This document shows positions 48,101 to 56,381 of a stretch of DNA of 64,000 nt, one piece after another. Source of the stretch: Georgenia satyanarayanai. Its GTDB lineage: Bacteria; Actinomycetota; Actinomycetes; Actinomycetales; Actinomycetaceae. Position numbers and translations under genes: made by a program. Below the pieces are notes generated by a model. That model was not told the origin of the DNA, made no database searches, and worked only from the letters and a program-made list of their open reading frames with translations. Position 1 is the first letter of the stretch. The number at the start of each line of letters is the position of its first letter. Where the stretch lies: assembly GCF_900116375.1 (NCBI RefSeq), contig NZ_UETB01000013.1, positions 1-64,000 on the forward strand, given 5' to 3'.

Positions 48101-49665
48101 AGGTCCCCGACCGTCTCGTTCGTCCCGTCGGAGGCGACGAACCGGTACTCGTAGAACCTCTTGCCGGTGAGGTCGACGGCGCCGACGGTGTGCGCGTAGG
48201 TGTCGCCGTCACCGACGAGGAGGTTGTGGTCGGTGAACTCCTCGTCGACGTCGGAACGCAGCTGCAGGGTGACGCTGCGCACGAGGGTGTCGTCGGTGAT
48301 CGTCGCGGAGACGGTGAAGTCCTGCTCCGGGTCGATGCTGCCCGCGGTGGTGTCCTCCACCCGCGGCCCGGCAGTGTCCGCAGTCATGGCGGTGAGCTCG
48401 GCGGGGACCTGGTCGGCGTCCACGGCGCCCGGGCTCGCGGGGCGGGAGCCGAGGAGCGTCTGCTGGGAGAAGTCCTCGGGGTCGGCGGCGTAGGTGAGTC
48501 CCTGGTCGGTCTGGACGTCGCGCACGCCGCCCATGTTGTAGAACCCCTCGCTGACCGTGACGCCGGTGGCGGTCATGATCTCCATGCCGCGGGCGCTGCC
48601 GTTGGCCATGCCCCCGACGTAGGTCTCGAGGATCTGCGCCTCGGGGACCTCGGTGCCCCAGAAGGCGTTGAAGTCCGCGGCCGTGAGGTCGTCGTTGGCT
48701 CCGTTCTTCACCCAGACGACGACCGTCCCACCGGAGGGGACGACCGCGTCGGCGGGCTCCACGGGCCACAGCGCGGAGCTGCCGGAGTCGGGGTACTGGT
48801 AGCGGATGCCGTAGTCGGACAGGTCGATCGGCTCGGTGGTCGTGTTGTAGACCTCGATGTACTCGTAACCGTCGCTCGAGCCGACGTTCTGGGAGTCGAC
48901 GACGAGCTCGGTGAGCATGAGGTTGCCGACGAGGGAGTCTGCGGGCAGCGCGGGGACCTGCTCCACCGGCTCCTCGGGCTGCTCCGGCTCCTCGGCGCCG
49001 CGGTCCTCGAGCTGGGCGGCGTCGACCACCCCGGGGGACGCCGCGGCGGGCCCGGCGAGCAGGTCCATCGAGCGCGTCGCGGCGTCGACCGGCACGCGGA
49101 ACTGCGCCACCTGGTCGATGCCGACCGAGCCCGCCGGGTAGAAGGACCACCCGACGACCTCGCCGTCGGCCCCGGTGATGCGGATGCTGCGGTTGCCCCC
49201 GTTGGCCAGGCCGGGCTGGCCCGTCACGCGGACGACGTCGTAGGCCTCCGCGGACCCGCCACGCTCGGCCCAGAACGCGCGGAAGTCGTCCTCGTCGTAC
49301 GCGAAGGAGTTGACGTTGCCGTCCTCGCTCTCGTAGGACACCCACAGGACGACCGTCCCACCGGCGGGGACGACCGTGCCGGCAGGCGCCTCGAGCGGGA
49401 CGTCGTTGCCGCCGTCGGCGGTGTCCTCGAAGGCGTAGGAGAAGGTGTAGCCCCCGTCGCCGAGCGTGACGTCTGCGTCCGTGGGGTTGGTGACCTCGAC
49501 GTACTCGAAGTGGTCGTAGCTGTCCGGGTTGGGGGCGATCTCCGTGACGACGAGCGGCCAGGAGTCGGCGGGCGCCGCGGCGACGGGGGCGACGAGCGTC
49601 CCGAGCGTCAGTGCGGCGAGCGCCGTCGTCGCGACCGCCGCGCGGCGGGTGTGATGGGCTGTCAT
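45178..49665 (-). CDS. LPXTG-anchored lamin-tail metallophosphoesterase
   Basis: 1,495 residues. Signal peptide about 1-31 (APVAAAPA). Two LTD domains (about 35-195, 240-415; LVVTEIAPNPDSYDHFEYVEVTN), several Ig-like domains (about 430-900), then a calcineurin-like phosphoesterase (about 1050-1290) with ESDTQ, HTGDIVDN, AGNHDVGN, INLHEYLL and SGHYHD. A Gly/Asp/Ser-rich stalk precedes LPSTG (about 1463), a hydrophobic helix and an Arg-containing tail: a complete sortase signal. AGGAAG precedes ATG 49665. So it is a wall-anchored extracellular phosphatase or nuclease; LTD domains often accompany DNA-binding or nuclease domains. It shares its layout with 16666-20976 but carries a different C-terminal attachment. 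The stalk is encoded by short tandem DNA repeats. Confidence 0.9.
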   Translation of the reverse strand: MTAHHTRRAAVATTALAALTLGTLVAPVAAAPADSWPLVVTEIAPNPDSYDHFEYVEVTNPTDADVTLGDGGYTFSYAFEDTADGGNDVPLEAPAGTVVPAGGTVVLWVSYESEDGNVNSFAYDEDDFRAFWAERGGSAEAYDVVRVTGQPGLANGGNRSIRITGADGEVVGWSFYPAGSVGIDQVAQFRVPVDAATRSMDLLAGPAAASPGVVDAAQLEDRGAEEPEQPEEPVEQVPALPADSLVGNLMLTELVVDSQNVGSSDGYEYIEVYNTTTEPIDLSDYGIRYQYPDSGSSALWPVEPADAVVPSGGTVVVWVKNGANDDLTAADFNAFWGTEVPEAQILETYVGGMANGSARGMEIMTATGVTVSEGFYNMGGVRDVQTDQGLTYAADPEDFSQQTLLGSRPASPGAVDADQVPAELTAMTADTAGPRVEDTTAGSIDPEQDFTVSATITDDTLVRSVTLQLRSDVDEEFTDHNLLVGDGDTYAHTVGAVDLTGKRFYEYRFVASDGTNETVGDLTRVAVDGASTDAVRLSVTDGDVLSGTTTVSAAGDTYPADIALSIDDEVRTPTTAQLESSPVFAVEVTATDDRFRNAVVMPGEGDTLDQQCTSGRVLTIFERGTYSEIETVTAQIPLADVVQGEELTVIVSAGTKAWPCEDDNENNDDYTISAPRLILPDGRTLQPAGYEGGNIPMGDTNDSKYDNYPAVFTIPDDAYVAQGYTWDTTDVEDGTHTVSATDGEVTAAADVVVDNTAPEVTPAFTAGSRTEDRLQGRIVLDAVITDATTEVVDVVATLDGEVVELPQETSSTELSTGEHTLVVTATDTAGNVGEMTETFTTPEEDPTAELLSPLDGAEVTGPAVELVAQVADEAGDELDVVFREAYTYDATDAAVTVSSGETRDALATERDGVELDAEQRAALRAVDGESADVSSADALPYQTFDVAVPEGSGDDASVRITWDGSANASAKVLLHVWNTAEEAWEEVDRHVTTDAEEFTLTADVPTTDHLVDGTARFLVQHSEGWAGENLSDRETVVEPAHPQDTPRDEYDFTLAWESDTQYYNEEFYEHQLSIHEYLLDQREDVNLQYLFHTGDIVDNFDQPYQWANADPAYAMLDDAGLPYGVLAGNHDVGNFDSDWTAYSEHFGQWRFADNPWYGGSYEDNRGHYDLFTAGGIDFIVVSMGWDPGDAEIAWMNEVLAQYPERVGIINLHEYLLTTGGLGPIPQQIQDEVVATNPNVSMVMSGHYHDAYTRYDSFDDDGDGVEDRTVTQMLFDYQGLPEGGQGFLRLLQFDNEDEEIRVRTYSPSLEVYNSDHESLELENQDFVISYETAGIVSRVKELSTDAFAAEVLTDTEIPAGSEQAIAKLTDVPSGAVVTASWVPADGTHSWYVTATDAHGGEVDSEVRSLTFTQAPDDSDDDGPGDGGPGDGGPGDGSDGDGGSGAGDGGSGDGDGGSGGAGSGRLPSTGAPLALAGLAVLLLLGAGAATRRLSTRA

Positions 49666-49814
49666 GAGCTCGACTTCCTACGGTCCGGCAGGGGCAGGCA
49701 GACCGTAGGGGAGGCCGGTGACCTTCCGGTGAACGGGAGGCGACCGCACGGTTCGACGTGCGCGAGCGAGGGCTCACCGCCAGACTCGGGGCACCTCAAA
49801 CGAAAGGATGAGTC

Positions 49815-50048
49815 ATGGGAATCGGCGGAGGGATCTTCCTCATCGTGGTCGGCGCGGTCCTCGCCTTCGGGCTGAGCCCGGACACCTGGGAGGTCTTCAA
49901 CATCCAGATCATCGGCTACATCCTCATGGCCGTGGGCGTGCTTGCCCTCGTGCTCGCCTTCGCGATGCAGCGCCAGCGTCGCAACAGCAGCCACACCGAG
50001 TACGTCGAGCGACGGGACATGGGCAACCCCCCGCCGCCGGCGCGCTGA
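49815..50048 (+). CDS. DUF6458-like small membrane protein
   Basis: 77 residues, two hydrophobic helices (about 4-20 and 32-52) and a charged tail RQRRNSSHTEYVERRD. The start MGIGGGIFLIVVGAVLAFGL is typical of a small actinobacterial family of unknown role. ATG 49815 has AAAGGA seven bases upstream. Monocistronic, lying between the LPXTG protein gene and the App1-type phosphatase. Confidence 0.8.
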   Translation: MGIGGGIFLIVVGAVLAFGLSPDTWEVFNIQIIGYILMAVGVLALVLAFAMQRQRRNSSHTEYVERRDMGNPPPPAR

Positions 50049-50104
50049 CCCCTCCACGCGGCCCGCGTCCCTTCTCCCGGGGCGCGGGCCGTGGCACGCT
50101 CCTC

Positions 50105-50110
50105 TACGGT
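50105..50110 (+). promoter_or_regulatory. -10 box of App1-type phosphatase gene (leaderless)
   Basis: TACGGT, seven bases, then ATG 50118. Confidence 0.55.
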
Positions 50111-50117
50111 CGATGAC

Positions 50118-51188
50118 ATGGCCCGCCCCTCCCTCGGATCCTCGCTCGAGGACGGCCTCTACCGCCGTCTCATCCCACTGCTCCGGCGGCGCGGCTGGCG
50201 CCCCACAACGATCACCTACACCGGGTTCGGCACCACGGACCGGCTTCGTGTCCTCGCTCGTGTGCTCCTCAAGGAGGATGACGGCGACCCGACAGCCGCC
50301 GACGTCGGTGCCACCGAGCGCGAGCTCACGGAGGCCCAGGATGCCGAACGCGGCTGGCGCTCCTTCCTCACCACCCCCGTCGCCTACCTCCCCGTCGTCG
50401 TCGAGATCGGCGACCTCGCCCACCGGGGGCGGGTGAACCGCGGCGGCTACCTCGACCTGCTCGTCCCCGACCATGGTCTCCAGCCGGGCTGGCACGACAT
50501 CACGGTGCGGGCCCGTGGCGCCCGACCGGTGACGGCGCGAGTGCTCGTCATCGGCCCCGAGACGCGCTTCGGGGTCATCAGCGACATCGACGACACCGTC
50601 ATGGTCACCCGCGTGCCGCGCCCCCTGGTCGCGGCGTGGAACACCTTCGTCCGGCACACGAGCACCCGGCAGCCGGTCCCCGGGATGGCCGAGCTCTTCC
50701 GTCGTGTCCAGGCCGCCCGGCCGGACGCGCCGGTGCTCTACCTGTCGACCGGCGCGTGGAACGTCGTGCCCGCCCTCGAGCGCTTCTTCCGCCGCAGCGA
50801 CCTGCCGGCCGGTCCGATGCTCATGACCGACTGGGGGCCCACCAACACCGGGTGGTTCCGCAGCGGCCAGGAGCACAAGCGCACGACGCTGCGGCGCCTG
50901 CTCATCGACTTCCCCGAGATCAGCTGGCTGCTCGTGGGCGACGACGGGCAGCACGACCCGGAGATCTACGCCGAGCTGGCGCGCGAGCACCCCGACCGGG
51001 TCGCCGCCGTCGCCATCCGCCAGCTCACCCCGAGCGAGCACGTGCTGTCCCACGGAACCCCGCAGGCCATGGACGGTGGCCGCGACCAGCACGACGGCGA
51101 CCGGCTCACCGAGGGCCGCCGGGTGCCCTTCGTCGAGGCCGGCGACGGCGAGGCCCTGTGGGAGCACCTCGCCCCCCACCTCACCTAG
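50118..51188 (+). CDS. App1-family phosphatidate phosphatase-like protein (DUF2183)
   Basis: 356 residues. The catalytic domain (about 150-310) has VISDIDDTVM, the DxDxT phosphatase motif, then LYLSTGAWNVVPALERFF, GPMLMTDWGPT and WLLVGDDGQHDPEIY, all typical of App1/DUF2183. The N-terminal 140 residues are a beta-rich domain common in bacterial homologues. No signal peptide; soluble. Yeast App1 dephosphorylates phosphatidate; the bacterial substrate is unproven. ATG 50118 is seven bases after TACGGT; a GTG at 50091 would begin before that box, so it is rejected. Confidence 0.87.
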   Translation: MARPSLGSSLEDGLYRRLIPLLRRRGWRPTTITYTGFGTTDRLRVLARVLLKEDDGDPTAADVGATERELTEAQDAERGWRSFLTTPVAYLPVVVEIGDLAHRGRVNRGGYLDLLVPDHGLQPGWHDITVRARGARPVTARVLVIGPETRFGVISDIDDTVMVTRVPRPLVAAWNTFVRHTSTRQPVPGMAELFRRVQAARPDAPVLYLSTGAWNVVPALERFFRRSDLPAGPMLMTDWGPTNTGWFRSGQEHKRTTLRRLLIDFPEISWLLVGDDGQHDPEIYAELAREHPDRVAAVAIRQLTPSEHVLSHGTPQAMDGGRDQHDGDRLTEGRRVPFVEAGDGEALWEHLAPHLT

Positions 51189-51219
51189 CCCCTCCCCCGC
51201 CCCCTCCCCCACCCCTTCG

Positions 51220-51262
51220 CGCCGAGAGCTGAGTTGTTCCTGGAACAACTCAGCTCTCGGCG
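51220..51262. repeat. 43-bp palindromic repeat, probable bidirectional terminator
   Basis: Perfect 21-bp arms around a single central base (left arm core GAGAGCTGAGTTGTTCC). It lies between the convergent phosphatase and LivF-type genes and shares its core with the clusters at 29.9 and 56.1 kb. Confidence 0.88.
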
Positions 51263-51285
51263 TTGGGGATGGAGGGGGCGCTCCG

Positions 51286-52023
51286 TCAGGTCGTGGCGGG
51301 GCGGCCGCCGAGGTAGAGGTCGCTGAGCTTGGGGTCGGCGAGCAGCTCACGGGCCGGGCCGGTGGCGAAGACCTTGCCGAGGTCGAGGACGCAGCCGATG
51401 TCGGCCATCTCGAGCGCCCGGCGCGCGTTCTGCTCGACGAGCAGCACCGCGACCCCGGCCTTGCGCATGACGTCGACCTGCTCGAAGATCGTCGTCACCC
51501 GCTTGGGGTCCAGCCCCATCGACGGCTCGTCGAGGAGCACGACGTCGGGACGGATGACGAGCGCACGGGCGAACTCGACCTGCTTCTGCTGGCCGCCGGA
51601 GAGCAGGCCCGCGGTGTCGTTCCAGCGCTCCCCGACGAGCGGGAACACCTCCTTGACGTACGCGCAGCGCTCCGGGAGGACCGACTGGTCCTTGAGGGAG
51701 TAGCCGCCGAGCATGATGTTCTCCTCGACGGTCATCTCCTTGAACACGCTGTGCCCCTGGAGGACGTGGGACAGCCCACCGCGCAGCAGCTGCTGCGGAC
51801 CCTGGCCCGTCACGTCCTTCCCGTTGAGGGTGATGGTGCCCTCGCGCGGCTTGAGCATGCCGCTGGCGACCTTGAGGACGGTGGACTTGCCCGCGCCGTT
51901 GGGACCGACGAGGCAGACCACCTCGCCGCGGCGGACCTGCACCGACAGGCCGCGCAGGACGAGTGCCGCCTTGCCGTAGCCCGCCTGGATGTCGTCGAGC
52001 TCGAGGACGATGTCAGACGCCAA
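51286..52023 (-). CDS. Liv-type ABC transporter ATP-binding protein (LivF-like)
   Basis: 245 residues: Walker A GPNGAGKST, Q-loop GHSVFKEMTVEEN, signature LSGGQQKQVEFARAL, Walker B VVLLDEPSMGLD and H-loop area LLVEQNAR, typical of LivF. Starts at TTG 52023, with GGAGG six bases upstream, overlapping the LivG-like gene by 11 bp. Last gene of the five-gene transporter operon; it pairs with the LivG-like ATPase. Despite the amino-acid family name, the operon has a LacI-type operator, so the cargo may be a sugar acid or other carbon source. Confidence 0.92.
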   Translation of the reverse strand: MASDIVLELDDIQAGYGKAALVLRGLSVQVRRGEVVCLVGPNGAGKSTVLKVASGMLKPREGTITLNGKDVTGQGPQQLLRGGLSHVLQGHSVFKEMTVEENIMLGGYSLKDQSVLPERCAYVKEVFPLVGERWNDTAGLLSGGQQKQVEFARALVIRPDVVLLDEPSMGLDPKRVTTIFEQVDVMRKAGVAVLLVEQNARRALEMADIGCVLDLGKVFATGPARELLADPKLSDLYLGGRPATT

Positions 52024-52756
52024 GGTATGCCTCCAGCACCTTCGGGTCGGACTTCACGACGTCGGGCGTGCCCGTCGCGATCGGCCGGCCACGGTCGAAG
52101 ACCACGATGTGGTCGCACAGACTCATGATGAGGTCCATGTTGTGCTCGACGATGAGGAAGGTCGTGCCCTCGTCGTTGAGCTCCCGCACGAGCAGGGCGA
52201 TCCGCTCGATGAGGGAGGGGTTCACGCCGCCGGCCGGCTCGTCGAGCATGACGAAGGGCGGGTCGGTCATGAGGGTGGAGCCGAGCTCGAGCAGCTTCTG
52301 CTGCCCGTAGGAGATGTCGCGGGCCTCGGAGGCCTCGAGGTGGTCGATGCCCACCCGGGCCAGCATCGCCCGCGCCTTCTCGACGGTCTCGGCGCTACGC
52401 GTGTTGGCGAGGTACTCCCCCAGCGTGCGGGGCTGCACCGCGACGAGCATGTTCTCCAGCACAGTCATCCGCGGGAAGACCCGGCACAGCTGGAAGCTGC
52501 GGCCCAGGCCCGCCCGCGCGATCTTGTGCGGGGCCCAGCGGGTGACGTCCTTGCCGTGCATGGTCACGGTGCCGGAGTCGGGGCGGATCATGCCGGTGAC
52601 GCAGTTGAAGAACGTCGTCTTGCCCGAGCCGTTGGGCCCGATGAGGCCGTTGATCCTGCCCTCGTAGAACTCGGTGGTCGCGCCGTCGACGGCGTGGACG
52701 CCACCGAAGGACTTCGTCAGCCCCTCGGTGCGCAGGACGGTGTCAGCCGCGGCCAT
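52013..52756 (-). CDS. Liv-type ABC transporter ATP-binding protein (LivG-like)
   Basis: 247 residues with Walker A GPNGSGKTT, Q-loop RSFQLCRVFPRMTVLEN, signature ISYGQQKLLELG (a normal LivG variant) and Walker B FVMLDEPAGGVNP; BCA_ABC_TP_C tail (KSDPKVLEAYLGV). ATG 52756 follows GGAGG by six bases and overlaps the permease gene by 14 bp. Partner of the LivF-like ATPase. Confidence 0.92.
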   Translation of the reverse strand: MAAADTVLRTEGLTKSFGGVHAVDGATTEFYEGRINGLIGPNGSGKTTFFNCVTGMIRPDSGTVTMHGKDVTRWAPHKIARAGLGRSFQLCRVFPRMTVLENMLVAVQPRTLGEYLANTRSAETVEKARAMLARVGIDHLEASEARDISYGQQKLLELGSTLMTDPPFVMLDEPAGGVNPSLIERIALLVRELNDEGTTFLIVEHNMDLIMSLCDHIVVFDRGRPIATGTPDVVKSDPKVLEAYLGV

Positions 52757-53855
52757 CGCCGGCCTCCTTCGTGGTCGTGGTCGTGGCCTCCTGCTGCTGG
52801 CGCAGCTCCTCGGCGGAGACCTCCCGGATCGAGGAGCTCTGCGGGCCGAGACGGCGCACGAGCTGGGCTGCCCCGGTGAGCACGCCGTCGGGCAGGAAGA
52901 GGACGACGAGCCCGAGGAGCAGGCCGGTGGCAATGAGGTGGAACTGGGTGTCGCCGTAGTTGAGGACGAAGTACTCCAGCGCCGACCCGACGACGACGGC
53001 GCCGAGCAGCGGGCCGAAGAGGAACCGCACCCCGCCGAGCAGCGCCATGAGGACGACGGTGGAGCCGAGCACGATGTCGAACTGGAAGATCGGGTCGAGG
53101 TCACCGAACCACAGGGCGTAGAACCCGCCGGCCACCGCCACGAAGAAGGCGGAGATGACGAACGCGACGAGCTTGAGCTTGCCCGTGGGCGCCCCGAGGG
53201 ACTCGGCCTTGTCCTCGTCCTCGCGCACGCTCTTGAGGGAGGCACCGAAGCGCGAGCGGTCGATGAGCGTCCAGGCCAGCAGCGTGACGGCGAGCAGCGC
53301 GAGGAAGATGTAGAAGAAGGTCCGGTGGTGCTCGGGCCGCAGCATGTCCGGGAAGGGCCGCGGGACGACCAGTCCGGCCGAGCCACCGGTCACGGTGCTC
53401 CAGCTCTGGAAGAGGAGCTGGAGGACGAGGACGAGGGCGATCGTCACGATGACGAAGGAGGAGCCGCGCACCCGCAGCGCGGCGAAGCCGACGGGGATGG
53501 TGAGCACCGCCGTCGCCAACGCGGCGACCAGGGTGGCGAGCAGCCAGTTCATCCCGGTGTGGATGACGAGCAGCGCTGTCCCGTAGGAGCCGAGGCCGAA
53601 GAAGGCGGCGTGGCCCAGGGAGATGTAGCCGGTGAAGCCGCCCATGATGTTCCACCCGGTCGCGAAGACCGCGTAGTTGAGGACGATGACGCCGGCGCTG
53701 AGCATGTAGGCGTTGGGGGAGATCGAGGGCCACAGCGCGAGGACCGCGATGACGACGGCGATGAGGAGCACCGGCCGCAGCCGGCTCACGCCACCACCAC
53801 CGGCCGCGGGGCTGCGCGCGGGCAAGGACTTGGTCCGGTCAGAAACGCTGAGCAA
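52743..53855 (-). CDS. Liv-type ABC transporter permease (LivM-like)
   Basis: 370 residues, about ten membrane helices. LivM signature FATGWNIMGGFTGYISLGHAAFFGLGSYG near 75-105 and SAFFVAVAGGFYALWFG later. Starts at TTG 53855, with GGAGG five bases upstream, overlapping the LivH-like gene by 17 bp; a GTG at 53789 has no ribosome site. The C-terminal cytoplasmic tail is polar, Gln/Thr-rich. Forms the channel with the LivH-like permease. Confidence 0.9.
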   Translation of the reverse strand: MLSVSDRTKSLPARSPAAGGGGVSRLRPVLLIAVVIAVLALWPSISPNAYMLSAGVIVLNYAVFATGWNIMGGFTGYISLGHAAFFGLGSYGTALLVIHTGMNWLLATLVAALATAVLTIPVGFAALRVRGSSFVIVTIALVLVLQLLFQSWSTVTGGSAGLVVPRPFPDMLRPEHHRTFFYIFLALLAVTLLAWTLIDRSRFGASLKSVREDEDKAESLGAPTGKLKLVAFVISAFFVAVAGGFYALWFGDLDPIFQFDIVLGSTVVLMALLGGVRFLFGPLLGAVVVGSALEYFVLNYGDTQFHLIATGLLLGLVVLFLPDGVLTGAAQLVRRLGPQSSSIREVSAEELRQQQEATTTTTKEAGDGRG

Positions 53856-54723
53856 GGCGACCTCCGAAGAATCCCTGCGGCCGCACCATGAGGGTGAGGA
53901 AGAGGGCCAGGTAGAAGATGGTCTGCGCCAAGGTCGGCGTGACACCGGGGAGCAGCTCGGCCATGACGCGCAGGACGCCGAGGAGCAGGGCCGCGATCGC
54001 CGCGCCCGGGATCGAGCCCAGGCCGCCGACGACGATGATCGCCATGAGCGGGCCGATCCAGTGCCAGTGCAGCGAGGGGTAGATCGTCTGGTTGAGCGCG
54101 AGGGCGGTCCCGCCGACGGCTGCGGTGGCCAGGCCCAGGCCGAAGCCGAGCCCCGCCGTCCGGTCGGTGTCGATGCCGACGAGCTGGGCCGCCTCCCGGT
54201 GCTGGATGGTCGCGCGCAGGGCCCGGCCGAAGCGGGTCTTCTTGAGCACGAGAAACAGCGCGAGCAGGCTGAGCCCCGCGAGCGCGAAGGAGATGATCTG
54301 CACGACGGGGATCGAGGCACCGAGCAGGTCGATACTCGCGGACCCGTAGGGCAGCTGGATGCGGCGTTGCGTGCCGGTGAAGATCATCCCGAGCAGGCCC
54401 TCGATGATGAGGGCGATCGCGAAGGTGATGAGCACCGACATCATCGTCATCGTCGCCGGCTTGAGCCGGCTGATGAGCCAGCGCTGGATCGCGAAGCCGA
54501 GGACGAAGAAGAGCGGGACCGTGCCGATGAGCGAGAGCATCGGGTCCAGCCCGGTGGAGCTGGAGAAGCGCCACGCGATGTACCCGGCGAGGATGATGAA
54601 GGCCGCGTGGGCGAGCATCACCACCCGCATGACTCCGAAGTAGAGCGTGAGCCCTGCTGCAAGGAGGGCGTAGAGCCCTCCTTGCAGCACGCCCAGGATC
54701 AGGCTCTGGAAGATGAGTGACAC
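53839..54723 (-). CDS. Liv-type ABC transporter permease (LivH-like)
   Basis: 294 residues, eight or so membrane helices, with LILGVLQGGLYALLAAGLTLYFGVMRVVMLAHAAF at the N-terminus and GGLGSIPGAAIAALLLGVL near 240, both typical of LivH. GTG 54723 starts seven bases after the binding-protein stop. Between binding protein and LivM-like permease. Confidence 0.9.
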   Translation of the reverse strand: MSLIFQSLILGVLQGGLYALLAAGLTLYFGVMRVVMLAHAAFIILAGYIAWRFSSSTGLDPMLSLIGTVPLFFVLGFAIQRWLISRLKPATMTMMSVLITFAIALIIEGLLGMIFTGTQRRIQLPYGSASIDLLGASIPVVQIISFALAGLSLLALFLVLKKTRFGRALRATIQHREAAQLVGIDTDRTAGLGFGLGLATAAVGGTALALNQTIYPSLHWHWIGPLMAIIVVGGLGSIPGAAIAALLLGVLRVMAELLPGVTPTLAQTIFYLALFLTLMVRPQGFFGGRLAQRF

Positions 54724-54730
54724 GGTCGGG

Positions 54731-55960
54731 TCACCACTCCGGCTTCGGGTAGACGAGCTCGGCCGTCGCGGTGTCCTCGGGCAGGACGATGGCGATCTCG
54801 CCGTCGACGTACTGGAGGATCATGTGCGCCCCGTTGGGGCGGCCGGCCTCGTCCCAGGCGAGCGGCCCGACGACGGTGTCGACGGTCGCACCGCGCAGGT
54901 AGTCGATGAGCTGCTGCTGGCACTCGCCCTGCTCGGCGCAGCCGACCTCCTCGACGGCGGCCGCGACGACCTGACCGGTCGTGTAGGCGTTGGCCTCGTC
55001 CTCCTGCGGCTCCTCGCCGTGCAGCTCGACGTGGGCCGCGACGAACTCCTCGTTGGAGGGCCAGTCGGCCTGGTTGGAGTAGCCGGTCGGGGACAGGATG
55101 CCCTCGACGGCCCCACCGATGGCCTCGGGGAACTCGGGGTTGGTGGGCGCCGTGGAGAAGGCGGCCATGCGCGGCTGGTAGTTGAGCTGCTGCAGCGCGA
55201 GGATGAGGTTGACCGCGTCCTGGTACTGCGTGCCACCGACGACGAGGTCGGGGTCCGCGTCGGCGATCTTCGCGGCGATGGCGTTGAAGTCGGACTGGTT
55301 GGGCGGGTAGACCTCGTCGACGACGACCTCGACACCGGCCTCGGCGAGCTTGTCGCGCAGACCGTAGGCGGTGCCCTGCGCGAACGGGTCGTCCATGGCG
55401 GCCACGGCCATGGTCTGCGGCCGCTCGTCCTCGGGCATCGAGAGGATGTGCTCGACGAGGTTGTTGTAGTGGTCCGGCGCGATGGCCGGGGCCGCGTAGA
55501 AGATGTTCTCGAAGCCGTTCTCGAAGACCTCGGCGGCGGCCGCGGCCGGCTCGACGAAGAGCATCCCGTACTCGGAGGCCACGCGGGAGGCGGGCACGAC
55601 GAGCCGGGTCGAGAACGGGCCGAAGAGGAGGTCGACCTCCTGCTGGGCGATGAGGGACTCGTAGTCGGAGACGACGCGGGCGGCGTCCGAGGCGTCGTCG
55701 AGGATCTCGAGCTCGACCTGCCGGCCGAGGAGGCCGCCGTTGTCGTTCGTCACCTGCGCCCAGGTCTGGTAGCCACGCTCGACACCCTTGCCGGGCTCGG
55801 CGAAGTCACCGGTCAGCGGGAGCGAGACACCGATGACGATGGGGTCCTCGGAGTCGCCACCGTCACCGGTGTCACTGCCTCCGCCGTCCCCGCAGGCCGC
55901 CAGCGCGAGCATGGCCACGGCACCTGCTGCGATCCCCCGGGTCAACCGCTTCGTTGACAT
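54731..55960 (-). CDS. Liv-type ABC transporter substrate-binding lipoprotein
   Basis: 409 residues. Lipobox LAAC (Cys about 23), a Gly/Asp linker, then a Peripla_BP_6 fold: IVIGVSLPLTGDFAEPGKGVERGYQ, NGGLLGRQVELEILDDASD, GPFSTRLVVPASRVASEYG and GTQYQDAVNLILALQQLNYQP. ATG 55960 has AAGGAGG four bases upstream. First gene of the transporter operon. Family members bind branched-chain amino acids, amides or small carboxylates. Because its promoter carries LacI-type and CRP-type sites and faces sugar-type catabolic genes, a carbon substrate is likely. Confidence 0.9.
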   Translation of the reverse strand: MSTKRLTRGIAAGAVAMLALAACGDGGGSDTGDGGDSEDPIVIGVSLPLTGDFAEPGKGVERGYQTWAQVTNDNGGLLGRQVELEILDDASDAARVVSDYESLIAQQEVDLLFGPFSTRLVVPASRVASEYGMLFVEPAAAAAEVFENGFENIFYAAPAIAPDHYNNLVEHILSMPEDERPQTMAVAAMDDPFAQGTAYGLRDKLAEAGVEVVVDEVYPPNQSDFNAIAAKIADADPDLVVGGTQYQDAVNLILALQQLNYQPRMAAFSTAPTNPEFPEAIGGAVEGILSPTGYSNQADWPSNEEFVAAHVELHGEEPQEDEANAYTTGQVVAAAVEEVGCAEQGECQQQLIDYLRGATVDTVVGPLAWDEAGRPNGAHMILQYVDGEIAIVLPEDTATAELVYPKPEW

Positions 55961-55993
55961 CCGTCCTCCTTCATTGGTTCCGGACGCGCTCTC

Positions 55994-56005
55994 GAAAGCG
56001 CTTTC
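55994..56005. promoter_or_regulatory. LacI-type operator at transporter promoter
   Basis: GAAAGCGCTTTC, a perfect 12-bp palindrome with the central CG typical of LacI-family sites, placed over the predicted transcription start (about 56002) of the transporter operon. Confidence 0.75.
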
Positions 56006-56008
56006 CGG

Positions 56009-56038
56009 ACAGTACGGTCTCCGGCGCCCACCGCGCAA
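56009..56038 (-). promoter_or_regulatory. Promoter of Liv-type transporter operon (TTGCGC-N18-TACTGT)
   Basis: -35 at 56038-56033, -10 at 56014-56009; leader of about 40 nt with AAGGAGG before ATG 55960. Confidence 0.6.
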
Positions 56039-56046
56039 GGGCGTTG

Positions 56047-56062
56047 CGTGATCGTGATCACG
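56047..56062. promoter_or_regulatory. CRP/GlxR-type site upstream of transporter promoter
   Basis: CGTGA-TCGTGA-TCACG matches the TGTGA-N6-TCACA pattern with perfect symmetry, centred about 52 bases upstream of the predicted start: a likely activator site. Confidence 0.55.
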
Positions 56063-56133
56063 TCGACACTGCCCGATCCTCAAAATCTCCCACGCATGCT
56101 GGCGGAAACCGCATCCCCGACCACCACCGATAC

Positions 56134-56154
56134 CGCCGAGAGCTCAGTTGTTAC
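56134..56154. repeat. Single degenerate arm of the palindromic repeat
   Basis: CGCCGAGAGCTCAGTTGTTA matches the arm at 51.2 kb except for two bases. No inverted partner is nearby. Confidence 0.5.
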
Positions 56155-56298
56155 CGCCGCCAGCAGGGCCGCTCCCACCAGGAGCGATTTTTGGTCGGAG
56201 GAACTGATCGCTCATCGCCGCCGAGGCCAGACCATCGGCACCACGACGTCCCGACCACGCGACAGGCCGCCGCGACCCGGGTCGAACCACTCGCACCG

Positions 56299-56310
56299 GA
56301 AAGCGCTTGC
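56299..56310. promoter_or_regulatory. LacI-type operator at SDR/flavoprotein promoter
   Basis: GAAAGCGCTTGC, one base off the perfect palindrome at 55994, overlapping the -35 box of the rightward promoter. Confidence 0.7.
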
Positions 56311-56335
56311 CATGGGGCGGCGGCTGAGCCATGAT
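56307..56335 (+). promoter_or_regulatory. Promoter of SDR/flavoprotein operon (TTGCCA-N17-CATGAT)
   Basis: Hexamers with 17-bp spacing; predicted start near 56342, about 40 bases before GTG 56382. Confidence 0.55.
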
Positions 56336-56381
56336 GGCCGGGCGGCACTGGCCGCCCCACACTCGACGGAGAGGATGAGAC

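Larger units (their letters stand above)
55961..56381. other. 421-bp divergent control region
   Basis: No gene. It holds two divergent promoters, two LacI-type operators, one CRP/GlxR-type site and one degenerate palindromic-repeat arm, each listed separately. The middle (about 56160-56290) shows nothing recognisable. Confidence 0.8.
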
